NCBI RefSeq assembly: GCF_027359675.1
Contig: NZ_CP114786.1
Location: 2,174,501 to 2,238,500 of the forward strand
Source: Roseibium sp. Sym1
GTDB lineage: Bacteria; Pseudomonadota; Alphaproteobacteria; Rhizobiales; Stappiaceae
Length of the DNA: 64,000 bases
Direction: 5' to 3'
Below the pieces are notes generated by a model. The model searched no databases, was not told the origin of the DNA, and worked only from the letters and a program-made list of their open reading frames with translations. Position numbers and translations under genes: made by a program. Shown here one piece after another: positions 33,445 to 41,945 of this stretch (within the stretch, counting starts at the first letter, position 1; the number at the start of each line of letters is the position of its first letter).

Positions 33445-35373
33445 ATGGCGACGGACAAGAAATCTTCTGGCGGGACATCCTCATCGGGCGGCAGCGGATC
33501 AGGCGCCTCCGACAAGCCTGGCAGCAGCGCGGCCTCTTCGACGTCCGGTTCGGGCAAACGGCCGGTCACTATTGACCTGACCGCCGAGAAGGCCGCCAAC
33601 AAGCCGGGCGGCACCACGGCTTCAGGCAGCGCGTCCACCGGTTCCTCCAAGCCGGCGACGACCGGCGGCACCTCGTCCTCCGGCACCTCCGGAACGACCT
33701 CTTCCAGCTACAGTTCAACCCGCCCGGCCGGATCCACGGGCACGACGTCCGGTTCAGGCACGACGTCGGGGTCCGGCACGACGTCGGCGGGCGCGTCCGC
33801 GACGGGCGGTGGCAAGCCTGCGGACACGAAGCCGGCAAGCACGACATCGGCCGCGAGCAAGGCGGGCAGCACCTCATCCTCCGGCAGCGCCGCCGGAACG
33901 TCCTCGAGCCGTCCGTCAACCACGACCAGCAGCACGACGAGCAGTTCCAGGCCAGCCGGATCGACGACGTTTTCCAATCCGCCCGCGGCCGAGGAGCGCG
34001 GTGGTGTCGGCGCGTTCGGCGTGCTGATCGCTGCGGTGATCGGCGGTATCCTGGTTCTGGGCGGCGGGTTCGGTCTTTACCAGGCCGGAATCGTCAAACT
34101 GAACCCGGAGCCGAACCAGCAGCTGACCAGCGCGCTCAGGGCAGCCGAACGCAAGATTTCCGACCTTGAAGGCAAGCTCGGCGATGTCACGTCGACCGTC
34201 TCCAGCCAGAACACCGGCAGCGCCGTTTCCGCGCTGGAGCGCAAGGTCACCGCGCTGGAAGGCAAGCTGAATGAGGCGGCCTCGTCGGCATCGGCGGATC
34301 TTGGCCCGGCGGTCGACGCGCTGAAGAAGGATTTTGAAAGCCTGCGCAGCGAGATGACGTCCGCACCGGTCAGCGGTGGTGATGGCGCTCCGGTCAACCT
34401 GAAGCCTCTGGAAGATCGTCTGGCCGCCCTGGAAAACACCACGCAATCCGACAACCAGGCCGATCTGGCGCCGCTGGAAAAGCGCCTTGCCGAACTGGAG
34501 ACCAGCAGCAGCTCGACCTCTTCGGAAGCCGACAAGCTGTCCGGTTCCGTCTCCGAGCTCGAGACCCAGCTCACCGACCTGAAGTCGACTCTCGCGGATG
34601 TCGAGACCCGGCTGTCGAACACCGAAGCGACGGCCAAGGCAGCGCAAACCGCCGTGTCGACATCGGATGTCTCCCTGAAAACACTGGCCGACAGCCAGGC
34701 CCGGGCCACCGAAACCCTGTCCAGCCTGTCGGCCGACATCAAGTCCGTCGGCGAGGCCAACACGGCCGCACTGGAGACTATTCGCGCGGAGCTCGAAAGC
34801 CTGTCCAAACGGGTTGCGGCGGTCGAAGCGACCATGGGCGACGCCACGGCGCGGGAAGTTGCCGCCCGGGCGCTGTCCGTCTCCGCGCTGAAGTCGGCGG
34901 TGGATTCGGGCCGTCCCTACGGGACCGAGCTCGCGGCCGTGAAGGCCGGTCTGCCGTCTGACATCGATCTTGCCGCCCTCGAGGCCCATGCCAAGACCGG
35001 GGTCGAGCCTGTCTCCGTCCTGATCGCCCAGTTTCCGCCGGTGGCGCGCAAGGTCTACCAGACCTTTTCCGAACCGGACCATTCGGGCGACGTGCTGGAC
35101 AGTCTCCTGTCGAGCGCCCAGTCCCTGATCACCGTCCGGCAATCGGGCAGTGGCGAGGGGGATGGGCCCAACGCGGCGCTGCAACGGATGGAAAACGCCG
35201 TGAAATCCGGCAATCTTGCCGCCGCGCTGGAAGCCTACAAGGCCTTGCCGGAGGCCGGACAGGCCGCCGCTAGCGACTGGGCCGCGCGAGCCGAGGCCCG
35301 CGTCGAGGTGGACAACCTGACCGACAAGGCCTCGCAGGAAGTGCTGAACGCACTGGCTGCGAAAGACAGTTGA
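33445..35373 (+). CDS. Mic60/mitofilin-like inner membrane protein (COG4223 type)
   Basis: The 642-residue protein has three parts. Residues 1-185 are low complexity, dominated by Ser, Thr, Gly and Ala with scattered Lys and Pro. A single membrane helix follows (about 193-212, FGVLIAAVIGGILVLGGGFG). The rest is periplasmic: a long heptad-rich coiled coil (about 225-480) and a C-terminal domain with ALSVSALKSAVDSGRPYGTE, matching the mitofilin signature. Alphaproteobacterial Mic60 homologues shape intracytoplasmic membranes and sit between hemD and a HemY-like gene, exactly as here. The cytoplasmic Ser/Thr tract is unusually long. Confidence 0.85.
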   Translation: MATDKKSSGGTSSSGGSGSGASDKPGSSAASSTSGSGKRPVTIDLTAEKAANKPGGTTASGSASTGSSKPATTGGTSSSGTSGTTSSSYSSTRPAGSTGTTSGSGTTSGSGTTSAGASATGGGKPADTKPASTTSAASKAGSTSSSGSAAGTSSSRPSTTTSSTTSSSRPAGSTTFSNPPAAEERGGVGAFGVLIAAVIGGILVLGGGFGLYQAGIVKLNPEPNQQLTSALRAAERKISDLEGKLGDVTSTVSSQNTGSAVSALERKVTALEGKLNEAASSASADLGPAVDALKKDFESLRSEMTSAPVSGGDGAPVNLKPLEDRLAALENTTQSDNQADLAPLEKRLAELETSSSSTSSEADKLSGSVSELETQLTDLKSTLADVETRLSNTEATAKAAQTAVSTSDVSLKTLADSQARATETLSSLSADIKSVGEANTAALETIRAELESLSKRVAAVEATMGDATAREVAARALSVSALKSAVDSGRPYGTELAAVKAGLPSDIDLAALEAHAKTGVEPVSVLIAQFPPVARKVYQTFSEPDHSGDVLDSLLSSAQSLITVRQSGSGEGDGPNAALQRMENAVKSGNLAAALEAYKALPEAGQAAASDWAARAEARVEVDNLTDKASQEVLNALAAKDS

Positions 35374-35450
35374 ACGCCCGCCGGACCGGGGTCCGCCGAG
35401 CCATGGAAATTTGTGCCGGAACAGTCCGGCCGTCGCAGGGAGCGAACTGA

Positions 35451-37358
35451 ATGATCCGCGTTCTGTTCTATTTCGCGCTGTTGTTTGCCGTCGCCGCAGG
35501 GTTTGCCTGGATGGCGGATCTGCCGGGGACGATCCAGATTGCCTGGCCGGTCTACGAGAACGGCGAACAGGTCGGCACGAACATCTGGGAGCAGTCGCCG
35601 ACGGTCGTTGCTCTCGTGGTTGCCGTGATTCTTGCGGTCTTCCTCGGTGTGGTCTGGGCGATCCGGGTGGTGCTGAAGTCGCCGCAGATCGCCAGCCGGT
35701 TTTTCCGCAGGCGGCGCAAGGACAAGGGGTACCAGGCCCTGTCGCACGGACTGATCGCGCTCGGGACCGGTAACGCAAAGTTGGCGCGCCGGTATGCCGT
35801 GGACGCCGACCGCCTCCTGGCCGACGAGCCTGCCGCCCAGCTCCTTCTGGCGCAGACAGCGCAGCTCGCGGGCAAGGACGACGAGGCCCGTCAACGCTTC
35901 GAAGCCATGCTGGAGGATCCGGCCACCAAGGCGCTCGGGCTGCACGGCCTGTTCGTCGAGGCGGAACGGCACCGCGAACCGGTTGCCGCGCGTCATTATG
36001 CCGAAGAGGCCGCCAAGACGTCTCCGGGCCTGGAATGGGCCGGCAAGGCCGTGCTCGGCTACCAGGCCGTCGCCCATCACTGGGACGAGGCGCTGAAGAC
36101 GCTGGAGCGCAACTACGCAGCCAAGATGCTCGACAAGAAGACCTACCGCCGTCAGCGCGCGGTCATCCTGACGGCGCTGGCGCAGAAGCTGGAAGACGGC
36201 GAACCGGAGCGCGCCTATTCGCTTGCCAAGGAAGCCCACGGTCTTGCGCTCGACCTTGTGCCCGCCGCCGTGCTGACATCACGCCTGGCAACGCGGCGCG
36301 GGGACATCCGCAAGGCGTCCAAGGTGCTGGAAGCCACCTGGCGGCTGTCGCCGCATCCGGACCTGGCGGATACCTACGCCCATGTGCGCACCGGCGATGC
36401 CGCCGTCGACAGGCTGAAGCGCGTCAAGTCGCTGTCGGCACAGCGCGCCAACACGCCGGAAGGCGCCCTGGCGATCGCCCGGGCTGCCATGGAAGCGCGC
36501 GAATTCGACGAAGCGCGCAAGCAGCTTAAGAAGGTTCTCCAGGCTGAGCCGAGCCGCAAGGCGTTCCTGCTGATGGCGGAACTGGAAGAGGCCGAACATG
36601 GCGACCGGGGCCGCATGCGTGACTGGCTGGCCCGGGCCGTCTCGGCGCCGATGGACAAGGTCTGGATGGCCGACGGCGTCATCTCGGCCGAGTGGCAGGC
36701 GGTGTCGCCGGTGACCGGAAAGCTGGACGCGTTCCAGTGGGTCACGCCGGACAGCCTGTCGGAAGATGACGGCCTGGTGCTCGAAGACAGCCTGTTCGAG
36801 GCGCCCGCTCTGCCGGCGGCCGCATCCGGTGCCAAAGCCGATGCATTCCGGAGCGATGCCGAGGAGATCGACACGCTGCTGGATGAAGCGGATCCGGTTG
36901 TTCTGGAAGCCGAGCCGGTTGAAAAATCTGCCGGAGCAGCAAAACCGGCGTCCGCGGAAACGACCGAAAGTGCCGCACCCGCCAAGCCGGCATCGGTGGG
37001 CAAGCAGGGCTATGAAGGCACGACGGATGACGTCAAGCACAGTCCCTCGCTGAAGGACCTGCCCGATGCAAAGCCTGCGAACGGCACGGCCGAGGCCAGC
37101 GTGGAGAAGCCGTCCGAAACGGAACCGGCAAAGGCCGACGTTGCCGACAAGGCGGCCGGGCCTGGGTCCGGCACCGGCGAAGGCACTGCCAAAGCAGCGG
37201 AAACAGCCGGGGCCGAGGCAGAAAAGAAAGCCGGTGAGAAAGACGATCTGGACCGTCCGATCGAGTTTCCGCTGTCCCGGATGCCGGATGATCCCGGGCC
37301 GGATGACGAGGACGAGGACACGTCCAAAAAGACACCGCGGCCGCGCTTTTTCAATTGA
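35451..37358 (+). CDS. HemY-like TPR membrane protein
   Basis: A 635-residue protein with two N-terminal membrane helices (about 4-20 and 46-72) around a short periplasmic loop. A TPR-rich cytosolic domain follows, with SHGLIALGTGNAKLARRYA, ALGLHGLFVEAERHREPVAA and EARKQLKKVLQAEPSRKAFL. The N-terminal layout and ALVVAVILAVFLGVVWAIR match the HemY_N domain of gamma- and alphaproteobacterial HemY proteins, whose role in heme synthesis is not established. The last 190 residues are Ala/Pro/Glu/Lys-rich and disordered-looking. It follows the Mic60-like gene by 77 bases. Confidence 0.88.
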   Translation: MIRVLFYFALLFAVAAGFAWMADLPGTIQIAWPVYENGEQVGTNIWEQSPTVVALVVAVILAVFLGVVWAIRVVLKSPQIASRFFRRRRKDKGYQALSHGLIALGTGNAKLARRYAVDADRLLADEPAAQLLLAQTAQLAGKDDEARQRFEAMLEDPATKALGLHGLFVEAERHREPVAARHYAEEAAKTSPGLEWAGKAVLGYQAVAHHWDEALKTLERNYAAKMLDKKTYRRQRAVILTALAQKLEDGEPERAYSLAKEAHGLALDLVPAAVLTSRLATRRGDIRKASKVLEATWRLSPHPDLADTYAHVRTGDAAVDRLKRVKSLSAQRANTPEGALAIARAAMEAREFDEARKQLKKVLQAEPSRKAFLLMAELEEAEHGDRGRMRDWLARAVSAPMDKVWMADGVISAEWQAVSPVTGKLDAFQWVTPDSLSEDDGLVLEDSLFEAPALPAAASGAKADAFRSDAEEIDTLLDEADPVVLEAEPVEKSAGAAKPASAETTESAAPAKPASVGKQGYEGTTDDVKHSPSLKDLPDAKPANGTAEASVEKPSETEPAKADVADKAAGPGSGTGEGTAKAAETAGAEAEKKAGEKDDLDRPIEFPLSRMPDDPGPDDEDEDTSKKTPRPRFFN

Positions 37359-37519
37359 ATGCGGGCCGCGTTGCGGTGAAGGTCTTCGGAACTTGCACTC
37401 TTGCGCAGGCAAGCGCCAATCGGCTCTTGCATCTGGGGCCAAGCTCCGGTAATTAGCGGCGCACTCGGCCACGTCCGAGTCGCCGCGCTCACGTGAGCGC
37501 CGCCTGGTTCGCCAGAAAC

Positions 37520-37595
37520 GCCGCTGTAGCTCAGTTGGTAGAGCACGTCATTCGTAATGATGGGGTCGTAGGTTCGAGTCCTATCAGCGGCACCA
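37520..37595 (+). tRNA. tRNA-Thr (anticodon CGT)
   Basis: The 76-base sequence folds as a complete cloverleaf: acceptor GCCGCTG with CAGCGGC, D arm GCTC-GAGC, anticodon arm CGTCA-TGATG with loop TTCGTAA, T arm GTAGG-CCTAT with TTCGAGT, and an encoded CCA end. The anticodon CGT reads ACG, threonine. It is transcribed alone after the HemY-like gene. Its 3' end borders the integration scar described separately. Confidence 0.97.
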
Positions 37596-37603
37596 CTTCC
37601 TGA

Positions 37604-37657
37604 TATGTCCGATCCGGAGACATAGGTAACAGTTTGTACCGGAGACATGGGTTACAA
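37604..37657. repeat. IS-end-like repeat downstream of tRNA-Thr
   Basis: Two copies of CCGGAGACATnGGTnACA occur at 37614 and 37639, exactly 25 bases apart. I recall similar wording, with paired GTTACCnATGTCTCCGG motifs, at the ends of IS481-type insertion sequences, but no transposase is present, so this would be an orphan end. The family assignment is from memory and not certain. Confidence 0.45.
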
Positions 37658-37696
37658 CCTCGTGCCGAACGGGTTGTCCTTTCACCTGCACTATAC

Positions 37697-37721
37697 TCAG
37701 ACGGTTGATTTAACCGTCTGA
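37697..37721 (+). terminator. hairpin downstream of tRNA-Thr
   Basis: TCAGACGGTT and AACCGTCTGA make a perfect 10-bp stem with a 5-base loop, followed by TTTACCC. It could terminate the tRNA transcript, now displaced about 100 bases by the inserted repeat. The T-run is short. Confidence 0.45.
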
Positions 37722-37795
37722 TTTACCCTTCCAGCGCCATCAAAGACTGCTTGCACAATGCTGCCTCGCACGTTCCGGGCACAGCAGACTCGATC

Positions 37796-37879
37796 GTGTC
37801 ATCGATCGGCAAGCGTTCTGGCAAATATCACGTTCGGGTCAGACGGCAGGGATTTCCGGCACGGACACAGGATTTCCTG
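37796..37879 (+). pseudogene. tyrosine-integrase N-terminal remnant
   Basis: Beginning at a GTG, the translation reads SSIGKRSGKYHVRVRRQGFP, then ARTQDF, which matches the arm-type DNA-binding N-terminus of site-specific integrases (a S-I-x-K-R-x-x-K-Y-x-V-x-V-R-R-x-G pattern). After about 28 residues the similarity ends and no catalytic domain follows. It lies 200 bases from the 3' end of tRNA-Thr, the normal place for such an integrase gene. The rest of the 37596-37972 gap holds the repeat and hairpin listed separately and otherwise nothing I recognise. Confidence 0.5.
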
Positions 37880-37972
37880 CTCCGGCTTTCGCCTCAGGGG
37901 CTTGCCGGGGGCGGCCACCCAGAAGGGTGCAGCCAGGTGTCCTCATCCAACCGCGTGGAAGGTGTAGCATGC

Positions 37973-38503
37973 TCACCGGGCCGGGCCGGCAGGAGAAGGC
38001 CGCGTTGACGCACGTGTCAGCCACAGCAGCGTGAACCCGATCACCGGAATGAAGATATCGGTCCAGAAGACAACGCCTGCATTTCCCGGCGCGAAATTAT
38101 GGGCTGCGACCATCTGATAGACATGCCCTCCGGCAGCGCCCAGCAGGAAGACCGATGGCCCGACAACGGAAGCAATGCGCAATCCGCGAGACCCGCTGAA
38201 TGCCAGGAAACCGACCACTGCGAACCCGAGACTGGCAAAGCCGACCTCGAGCTGAAAGGGACTGTTGGCCCAGCCTATGAACTTTGCAGCCATGTCTGCG
38301 AAAAAGACATGAATGACAAAATTGTAGAGGTAGCCGATCCCGATGGAAAACAGGATGAATTGGGACAGGACGGTCTCCATGGCCGCCCCTTTCGGCAACG
38401 GCTTGCTTCTGCTCACCAGAATACCCAGCGCCACGACGCCCCCCAGGACAAGAAGAACAAGGGAAGGGTTCGAAAGGACAAGCTTGATGACATCCGCGAT
38501 CAT
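37973..38503 (-). CDS. DUF6790-like membrane protein
   Basis: A 176-residue protein with five predicted membrane helices: one at the start (NPSLVLLVLGGVVALGILV), then FILFSIGIGYLYNFVIHVFF, GFASLGFAVVGFLAF, SVVGPSVFLLGAAGGHVYQM and VFWTDIFIPVIGFTLLWLT. The pattern and the phrase GAAGGHVYQM resemble bacterial DUF6790 proteins of unknown function. The start at 38503 has AGGA 10 bases upstream; a longer form to 38587 is less likely. An inverted repeat about 100 bases upstream may be its operator. Confidence 0.65.
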   Translation of the reverse strand: MIADVIKLVLSNPSLVLLVLGGVVALGILVSRSKPLPKGAAMETVLSQFILFSIGIGYLYNFVIHVFFADMAAKFIGWANSPFQLEVGFASLGFAVVGFLAFSGSRGLRIASVVGPSVFLLGAAGGHVYQMVAAHNFAPGNAGVVFWTDIFIPVIGFTLLWLTRASTRPSPAGPAR

Positions 38504-38602
38504 TTTGAGCAGTTCCTGTGCAACGGCGCGCTTGATTTGACTGACGACGGCTCTTCCGGTTCGTAGCCAACCGGCAACGTATTTCAAGCGAGACTGTCAC
38601 CT

Positions 38603-38617
38603 AGACAGATCTTGTCT
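38603..38617. promoter_or_regulatory. AGACA-GATCT-TGTCT inverted repeat (possible TetR-type operator)
   Basis: Perfect 5-base arms around GATCT lie between the divergent DUF6790-like and periplasmic-binding genes. The wording resembles operators of TetR-family repressors, but no regulator gene is adjacent. The remaining part of this 327-base gap (38504-38830) shows no gene. Confidence 0.35.
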
Positions 38618-38830
38618 TAAGAAAGCATCTATGGCCCGTGTTCAAAACGTCCTGTCAGCCATGTCTCGGGGCGGGCAACGTGTCGCGCCCGGAGACCACG
38701 GTACCTGTACCAACCGCAATTCGGATGTGCGCCCCTTGGTTTCCGATGCCTGAAACAGCTGCCCGTTGTGTCCGCCGGACCGGCGGTAGAGGCAGCTTGA
38801 AAGATGCCCGGGGGGAAGGCAGACTGACGC

Positions 38831-39637
38831 ATGGGGGGCACTTCGGTGAAAAATGGTTTCCTGTTTCTGCTGATCTGCGTCTGGCTTGCTGGTCCGGCGG
38901 CGGTTACTTCGGCCCGTGCGGCGGATGACATCACGCTCTACCTGAACCGGCTGCCGCACCGTCTGACGCAAACCAGCGGCGCACAATATGATCTCTTCCT
39001 GTCCGAGGTGCTGCGCGACAGTCCGTTCAGGATCTCCATGCAGGCAGGGCCGCTGACAAGGTCGAAAACCAGTTTCCTTGGAGACCCGAATTCCTGTCTG
39101 TTTCCGACGAATATCAGGGCGCTCAACCTTGGCGACGCGGCCGCGCGCCTCGTGACGTCCTCACAGGTGGATGTCGTCTCACTGCGGCTCTACACGGCCG
39201 GAAAGTCGTCGCCGGAGGCACGGCTGGCCGATTTCGAACCGGAACGAGTCGGCTACATCAGGGGATCGGGCGCCGTCATCGTGCTGGGCAAGAACGCCGA
39301 CCGGTTCATGCCGATAGATTCCGAGACACAACTGATCCGGATGATCGAGCTGGGCCGGATCGATGCCTTCCTGGGGCATCATCCGGACACGGCGCTGGCC
39401 ATGGACCAGCTGGACAAGCCGGACGCGCTTCGTGTCAGTCCGCTGAACCTCAGGAATTTGCGCTTTCCCATCACCTTCATCTGTCACGACAACGCACGCG
39501 GCAACCGGTTCCTGACGTCGGTCAATCCACGTATCGAGACCATGCATCGCACTGGCCGCCTCGAGGCCATATTGGGTCCACACGCGGAATTCCGTCTCAC
39601 AGACCAGCCGCAGGACCCGGGTCTGCTGACCGAATAG
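38831..39637 (+). CDS. periplasmic substrate-binding-like protein
   Basis: The 268-residue protein has a signal peptide (FLFLLICVWLAGPAAVTSARA, cut before ADDITLY, written here only as to position 10-30). The mature part has the two-lobed pattern of small solute-binding proteins: YDLFLSEVLRDSPF, CLFPTNIRALN, ERVGYIRGSGAVIVLG and LIELGRIDAFLGHHPD-like MIELGRIDAFLG. It is not linked to any transporter genes. Such orphan proteins may feed sensors; the next gene encodes a double response regulator. GTG at 38846 is an alternative start. Confidence 0.6.
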   Translation: MGGTSVKNGFLFLLICVWLAGPAAVTSARAADDITLYLNRLPHRLTQTSGAQYDLFLSEVLRDSPFRISMQAGPLTRSKTSFLGDPNSCLFPTNIRALNLGDAAARLVTSSQVDVVSLRLYTAGKSSPEARLADFEPERVGYIRGSGAVIVLGKNADRFMPIDSETQLIRMIELGRIDAFLGHHPDTALAMDQLDKPDALRVSPLNLRNLRFPITFICHDNARGNRFLTSVNPRIETMHRTGRLEAILGPHAEFRLTDQPQDPGLLTE

Positions 39638-39891
39638 GGAAGACGTCCGGCCAACTAACGGAACAGTGATAACCTGACGTCAGCGTCATGTTGACTGGAG
39701 GAAGATACTGTCAGGTGTTTCTGAGATTTGGCACTTTTTCTTCGGTTCAGGTGTATTCCGGATGCTCATCGAGGGTTGCAATTTGTATTACAAGTAAGAG
39801 TAAGAGAAAATACACGATTGTTCAGCAATATTGCTTGTCAATTCAGACAGGCCTCGGAACTCGAGCGAGCGGTGCGAAGAGGTAGACGACA

Positions 39892-40713
39892 TTGCTGCAC
39901 AAAATGATCCGCGTACTGGTCGCTGACGACAGCTCCATCGCCCGTGAAGTTGTCACTGAGGGCATCAAGGTCCATCGCAGTAAACGGTATATCGAAATCG
40001 ACGCCGTTGCCGATGGTCAGGCGGCGCTGGACATTCTCAAGCGCAAGCCGATCGACATCGCCTTCGTCGACATCAACATGCCGGGTCTCAATGGTCCGGA
40101 AGTGGTTGCCGCAATGCGGGAGACCAAGTCGTCAAACTGCATGACGGTCGCGATTTCGACGAGCATGGACGACAAGTCGGAAGCACTTCTGCGGCAGCTC
40201 GGGGCCTATCATTTTCTCAAGAAACCGTTCCAGCAGGAAGAAGTGGCCGAAATCATCGCCACGTTCATGACGATGACGGCCACCTATCCGATCCTGATCG
40301 TCGACGACAGCGCCACCATGCGTAAGCTGACGCGCAGGATCCTCGAGGATAGCCGGTTCAATTTCGAGATTTCCGAGGCTGACAGCGCGCAATCCGCGCT
40401 GCGGGCGTTGGCTTCCGGCAAATTCAAGCTGGTGCTGACCGACTTCCACATGCCCGGTGTCGACGGCATCGAGCTGGCCGGTTCGATCCGTGACCTGTCG
40501 AGCAAGATCGGCATCTACATGATGTCCACCAACGAGACCACCTATCTGGAACGGTCCGCTGCGTTTGTCGGCATCGACGGGTTCCTGAAGAAGCCGTTCA
40601 AGTCGGACGACATTGACACGATCATGCATGACTTCCTGTCGCTGCATGCGCCCAAGTTCGGCAAGGTGCGCGACAAGTTCAGCTTTCTGGGGCGCGAGTC
40701 GAAAGCCTCCTGA
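39892..40713 (+). CDS. double receiver-domain response regulator
   Basis: The 273-residue protein consists of two CheY-like domains and no output domain. Receiver 1 (about 5-125) has ADDSS, phosphoacceptor Asp in FVDINMPG, and the KK in HFLKKPF. Receiver 2 (about 138-255) has VDDSA, LTDFHMPG and GFLKKPF. Both keep the acidic pocket, Asp and Lys, so both should be phosphorylated. The start is TTG at 39892 with AGAGGT 8 bases upstream, or the ATG at 39904. No partner kinase is adjacent. The upstream gap of 254 bases includes an AT-rich promoter-like stretch. Confidence 0.88.
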   Translation: MLHKMIRVLVADDSSIAREVVTEGIKVHRSKRYIEIDAVADGQAALDILKRKPIDIAFVDINMPGLNGPEVVAAMRETKSSNCMTVAISTSMDDKSEALLRQLGAYHFLKKPFQQEEVAEIIATFMTMTATYPILIVDDSATMRKLTRRILEDSRFNFEISEADSAQSALRALASGKFKLVLTDFHMPGVDGIELAGSIRDLSSKIGIYMMSTNETTYLERSAAFVGIDGFLKKPFKSDDIDTIMHDFLSLHAPKFGKVRDKFSFLGRESKAS

Positions 40714-40899
40714 CCGGGCGCGCGTCCGGTTGCCGATTGTTTCCAATCGGACCTAAAATTTCGGCACCGCAGTTTCCGCATTGGTTACATTGATGTTGGT
40801 TAGTCCACACCGCAGCTTGATTTGAAGCGGTCCAGTTGATTCAATGCGGGAATCGGTAAGTGTCCCCTTCAGTTCGTATCGGTTCCACTGTTTGAATGC

Positions 40900-41742
40900 A
40901 TGGAGAGCGGTGTGGGCAAAACAGCAAAGCTTGAGTTCCTTCGCCGGATCGTGCCCCTGAGCCTGTGCGTTCTGGGTATCGTCGGCGGCTATTTCTTCAT
41001 GTCGGTGCTGAGCAGCCTGCTGTGCCTGATTGCCGCCGCCGGGATCTACGCCGCCTTGCCCAGACCCAAGGCGCCTTCCGGAGCCGTCCGGCCTGTCTGC
41101 CATCCACCGGTGGTCGTGCTCGACGGTATCGGCATGGTGTTCGGCGCGGTGTTCTTTTCCGTGGCCCTGATCGGCATGGCCGACTGGAGCGGAGCCGCAG
41201 CGCTCCTCGCGCTGTTCTGCCTGGGTCCGGCTTCCGTCTCGCTGGTCCTCTTCACCGTGGCCGTCAGGCAGGATACCTCGTGGGTGCGTTTCTTCAGCAA
41301 CGGCTTCGAGTTCACCCAGTTCGGCCTCAAGGTCAGGGTGATGTACGAGGAGCTGAAGAAGATCGACGTGCGCCTGTGGCAGGCGTCCGGCTGGGCCGCC
41401 TGGTGGCAATCGACCATCGGGTCCAGTGGTCCGCGGTCCGCGGTCCTGCTGAACGGCGCCGAAAGCACCAACACGCTGGTGTTCAAGCGCAAGGACGGCG
41501 CAACCTTCACGATTTCCTCCGAACTTGTTCCCGATCTCCAGCGCGTCCTTATCAGTATCGACCGGGCCGGCATGGAACTGCCCGACGGGATCAGTGACTA
41601 TCAGCGCAAGAAGATCCGCCAGCGCCGCGAGCGCATGTATGGTGGCCCGGAGCGCGAAAAGCCGCCCGCCACGTCCGAGCAAAAGGAAGTCGCCCGCATT
41701 GCCGCGCTGATCGAACATGCAAGGCGCAGCCCCGGCAGCTGA
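40900..41742 (+). CDS. membrane protein of unknown function (PH-like C-terminal region)
   Basis: This 280-residue protein has four predicted membrane helices in its first half (about 17-35, 37-51, 70-90 and 96-118). The second half is soluble, with GFEFTQFGLKVRVMYEELKK and LVFKRKDGATFTISSELVPD strands suggestive of a bacterial PH-like domain, and a charged C-terminal helix. No family is firmly recognised. The start could be the ATG at 40900 or the GTG at 40912, which has GGAGAG four bases before it. Confidence 0.6.
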   Translation: MESGVGKTAKLEFLRRIVPLSLCVLGIVGGYFFMSVLSSLLCLIAAAGIYAALPRPKAPSGAVRPVCHPPVVVLDGIGMVFGAVFFSVALIGMADWSGAAALLALFCLGPASVSLVLFTVAVRQDTSWVRFFSNGFEFTQFGLKVRVMYEELKKIDVRLWQASGWAAWWQSTIGSSGPRSAVLLNGAESTNTLVFKRKDGATFTISSELVPDLQRVLISIDRAGMELPDGISDYQRKKIRQRRERMYGGPEREKPPATSEQKEVARIAALIEHARRSPGS

Positions 41743-41797
41743 GAATTTTGGTCTGGTGGCTGGAGTGCTTAATTAAGCCGTCGCCACAACATTGGAC

Positions 41798-41901
41798 GTC
41801 ATCCTGATGAGGACCGTCAGGTCCGTCTCGAAGGATCCGTACGAATTTCAGAACACGTGTCCGATCCTTCGAGACGGCGCTGTGCGCCTCCTCAGGATGA
41901 C
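41798..41901. repeat. REP-like palindromic element
   Basis: An imperfect inverted repeat of about 100 bases has outer arms GTCATCCTGATGAGG and CCTCAGGATGAC and inner arms GTCTCGAAGGATCCG and GATCCTTCGAGACG around a short AT-richer loop. It is the well-known GTCATCCTGAGGAG...CTCGAAGGAT type of dispersed intergenic repeat, and fills the space downstream of the liu operon. Confidence 0.85.
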
Positions 41902-41945
41902 GACGGTATTTGTGGCAACCGGCTAAAAATATTCCGTAGTTGCCG

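Noticed and set aside
33700..33960. short tandem repeats that might be a CRISPR-like or minisatellite array
   Set aside because: They are codon-level repeats of Ser/Thr/Gly residues inside the Mic60-like gene, irregular in length and without spacers.
38504..38830. overlapping frames on both strands upstream of the binding-protein gene
   Set aside because: They are mutually exclusive, lack ribosome sites and show no domain; the region looks regulatory.
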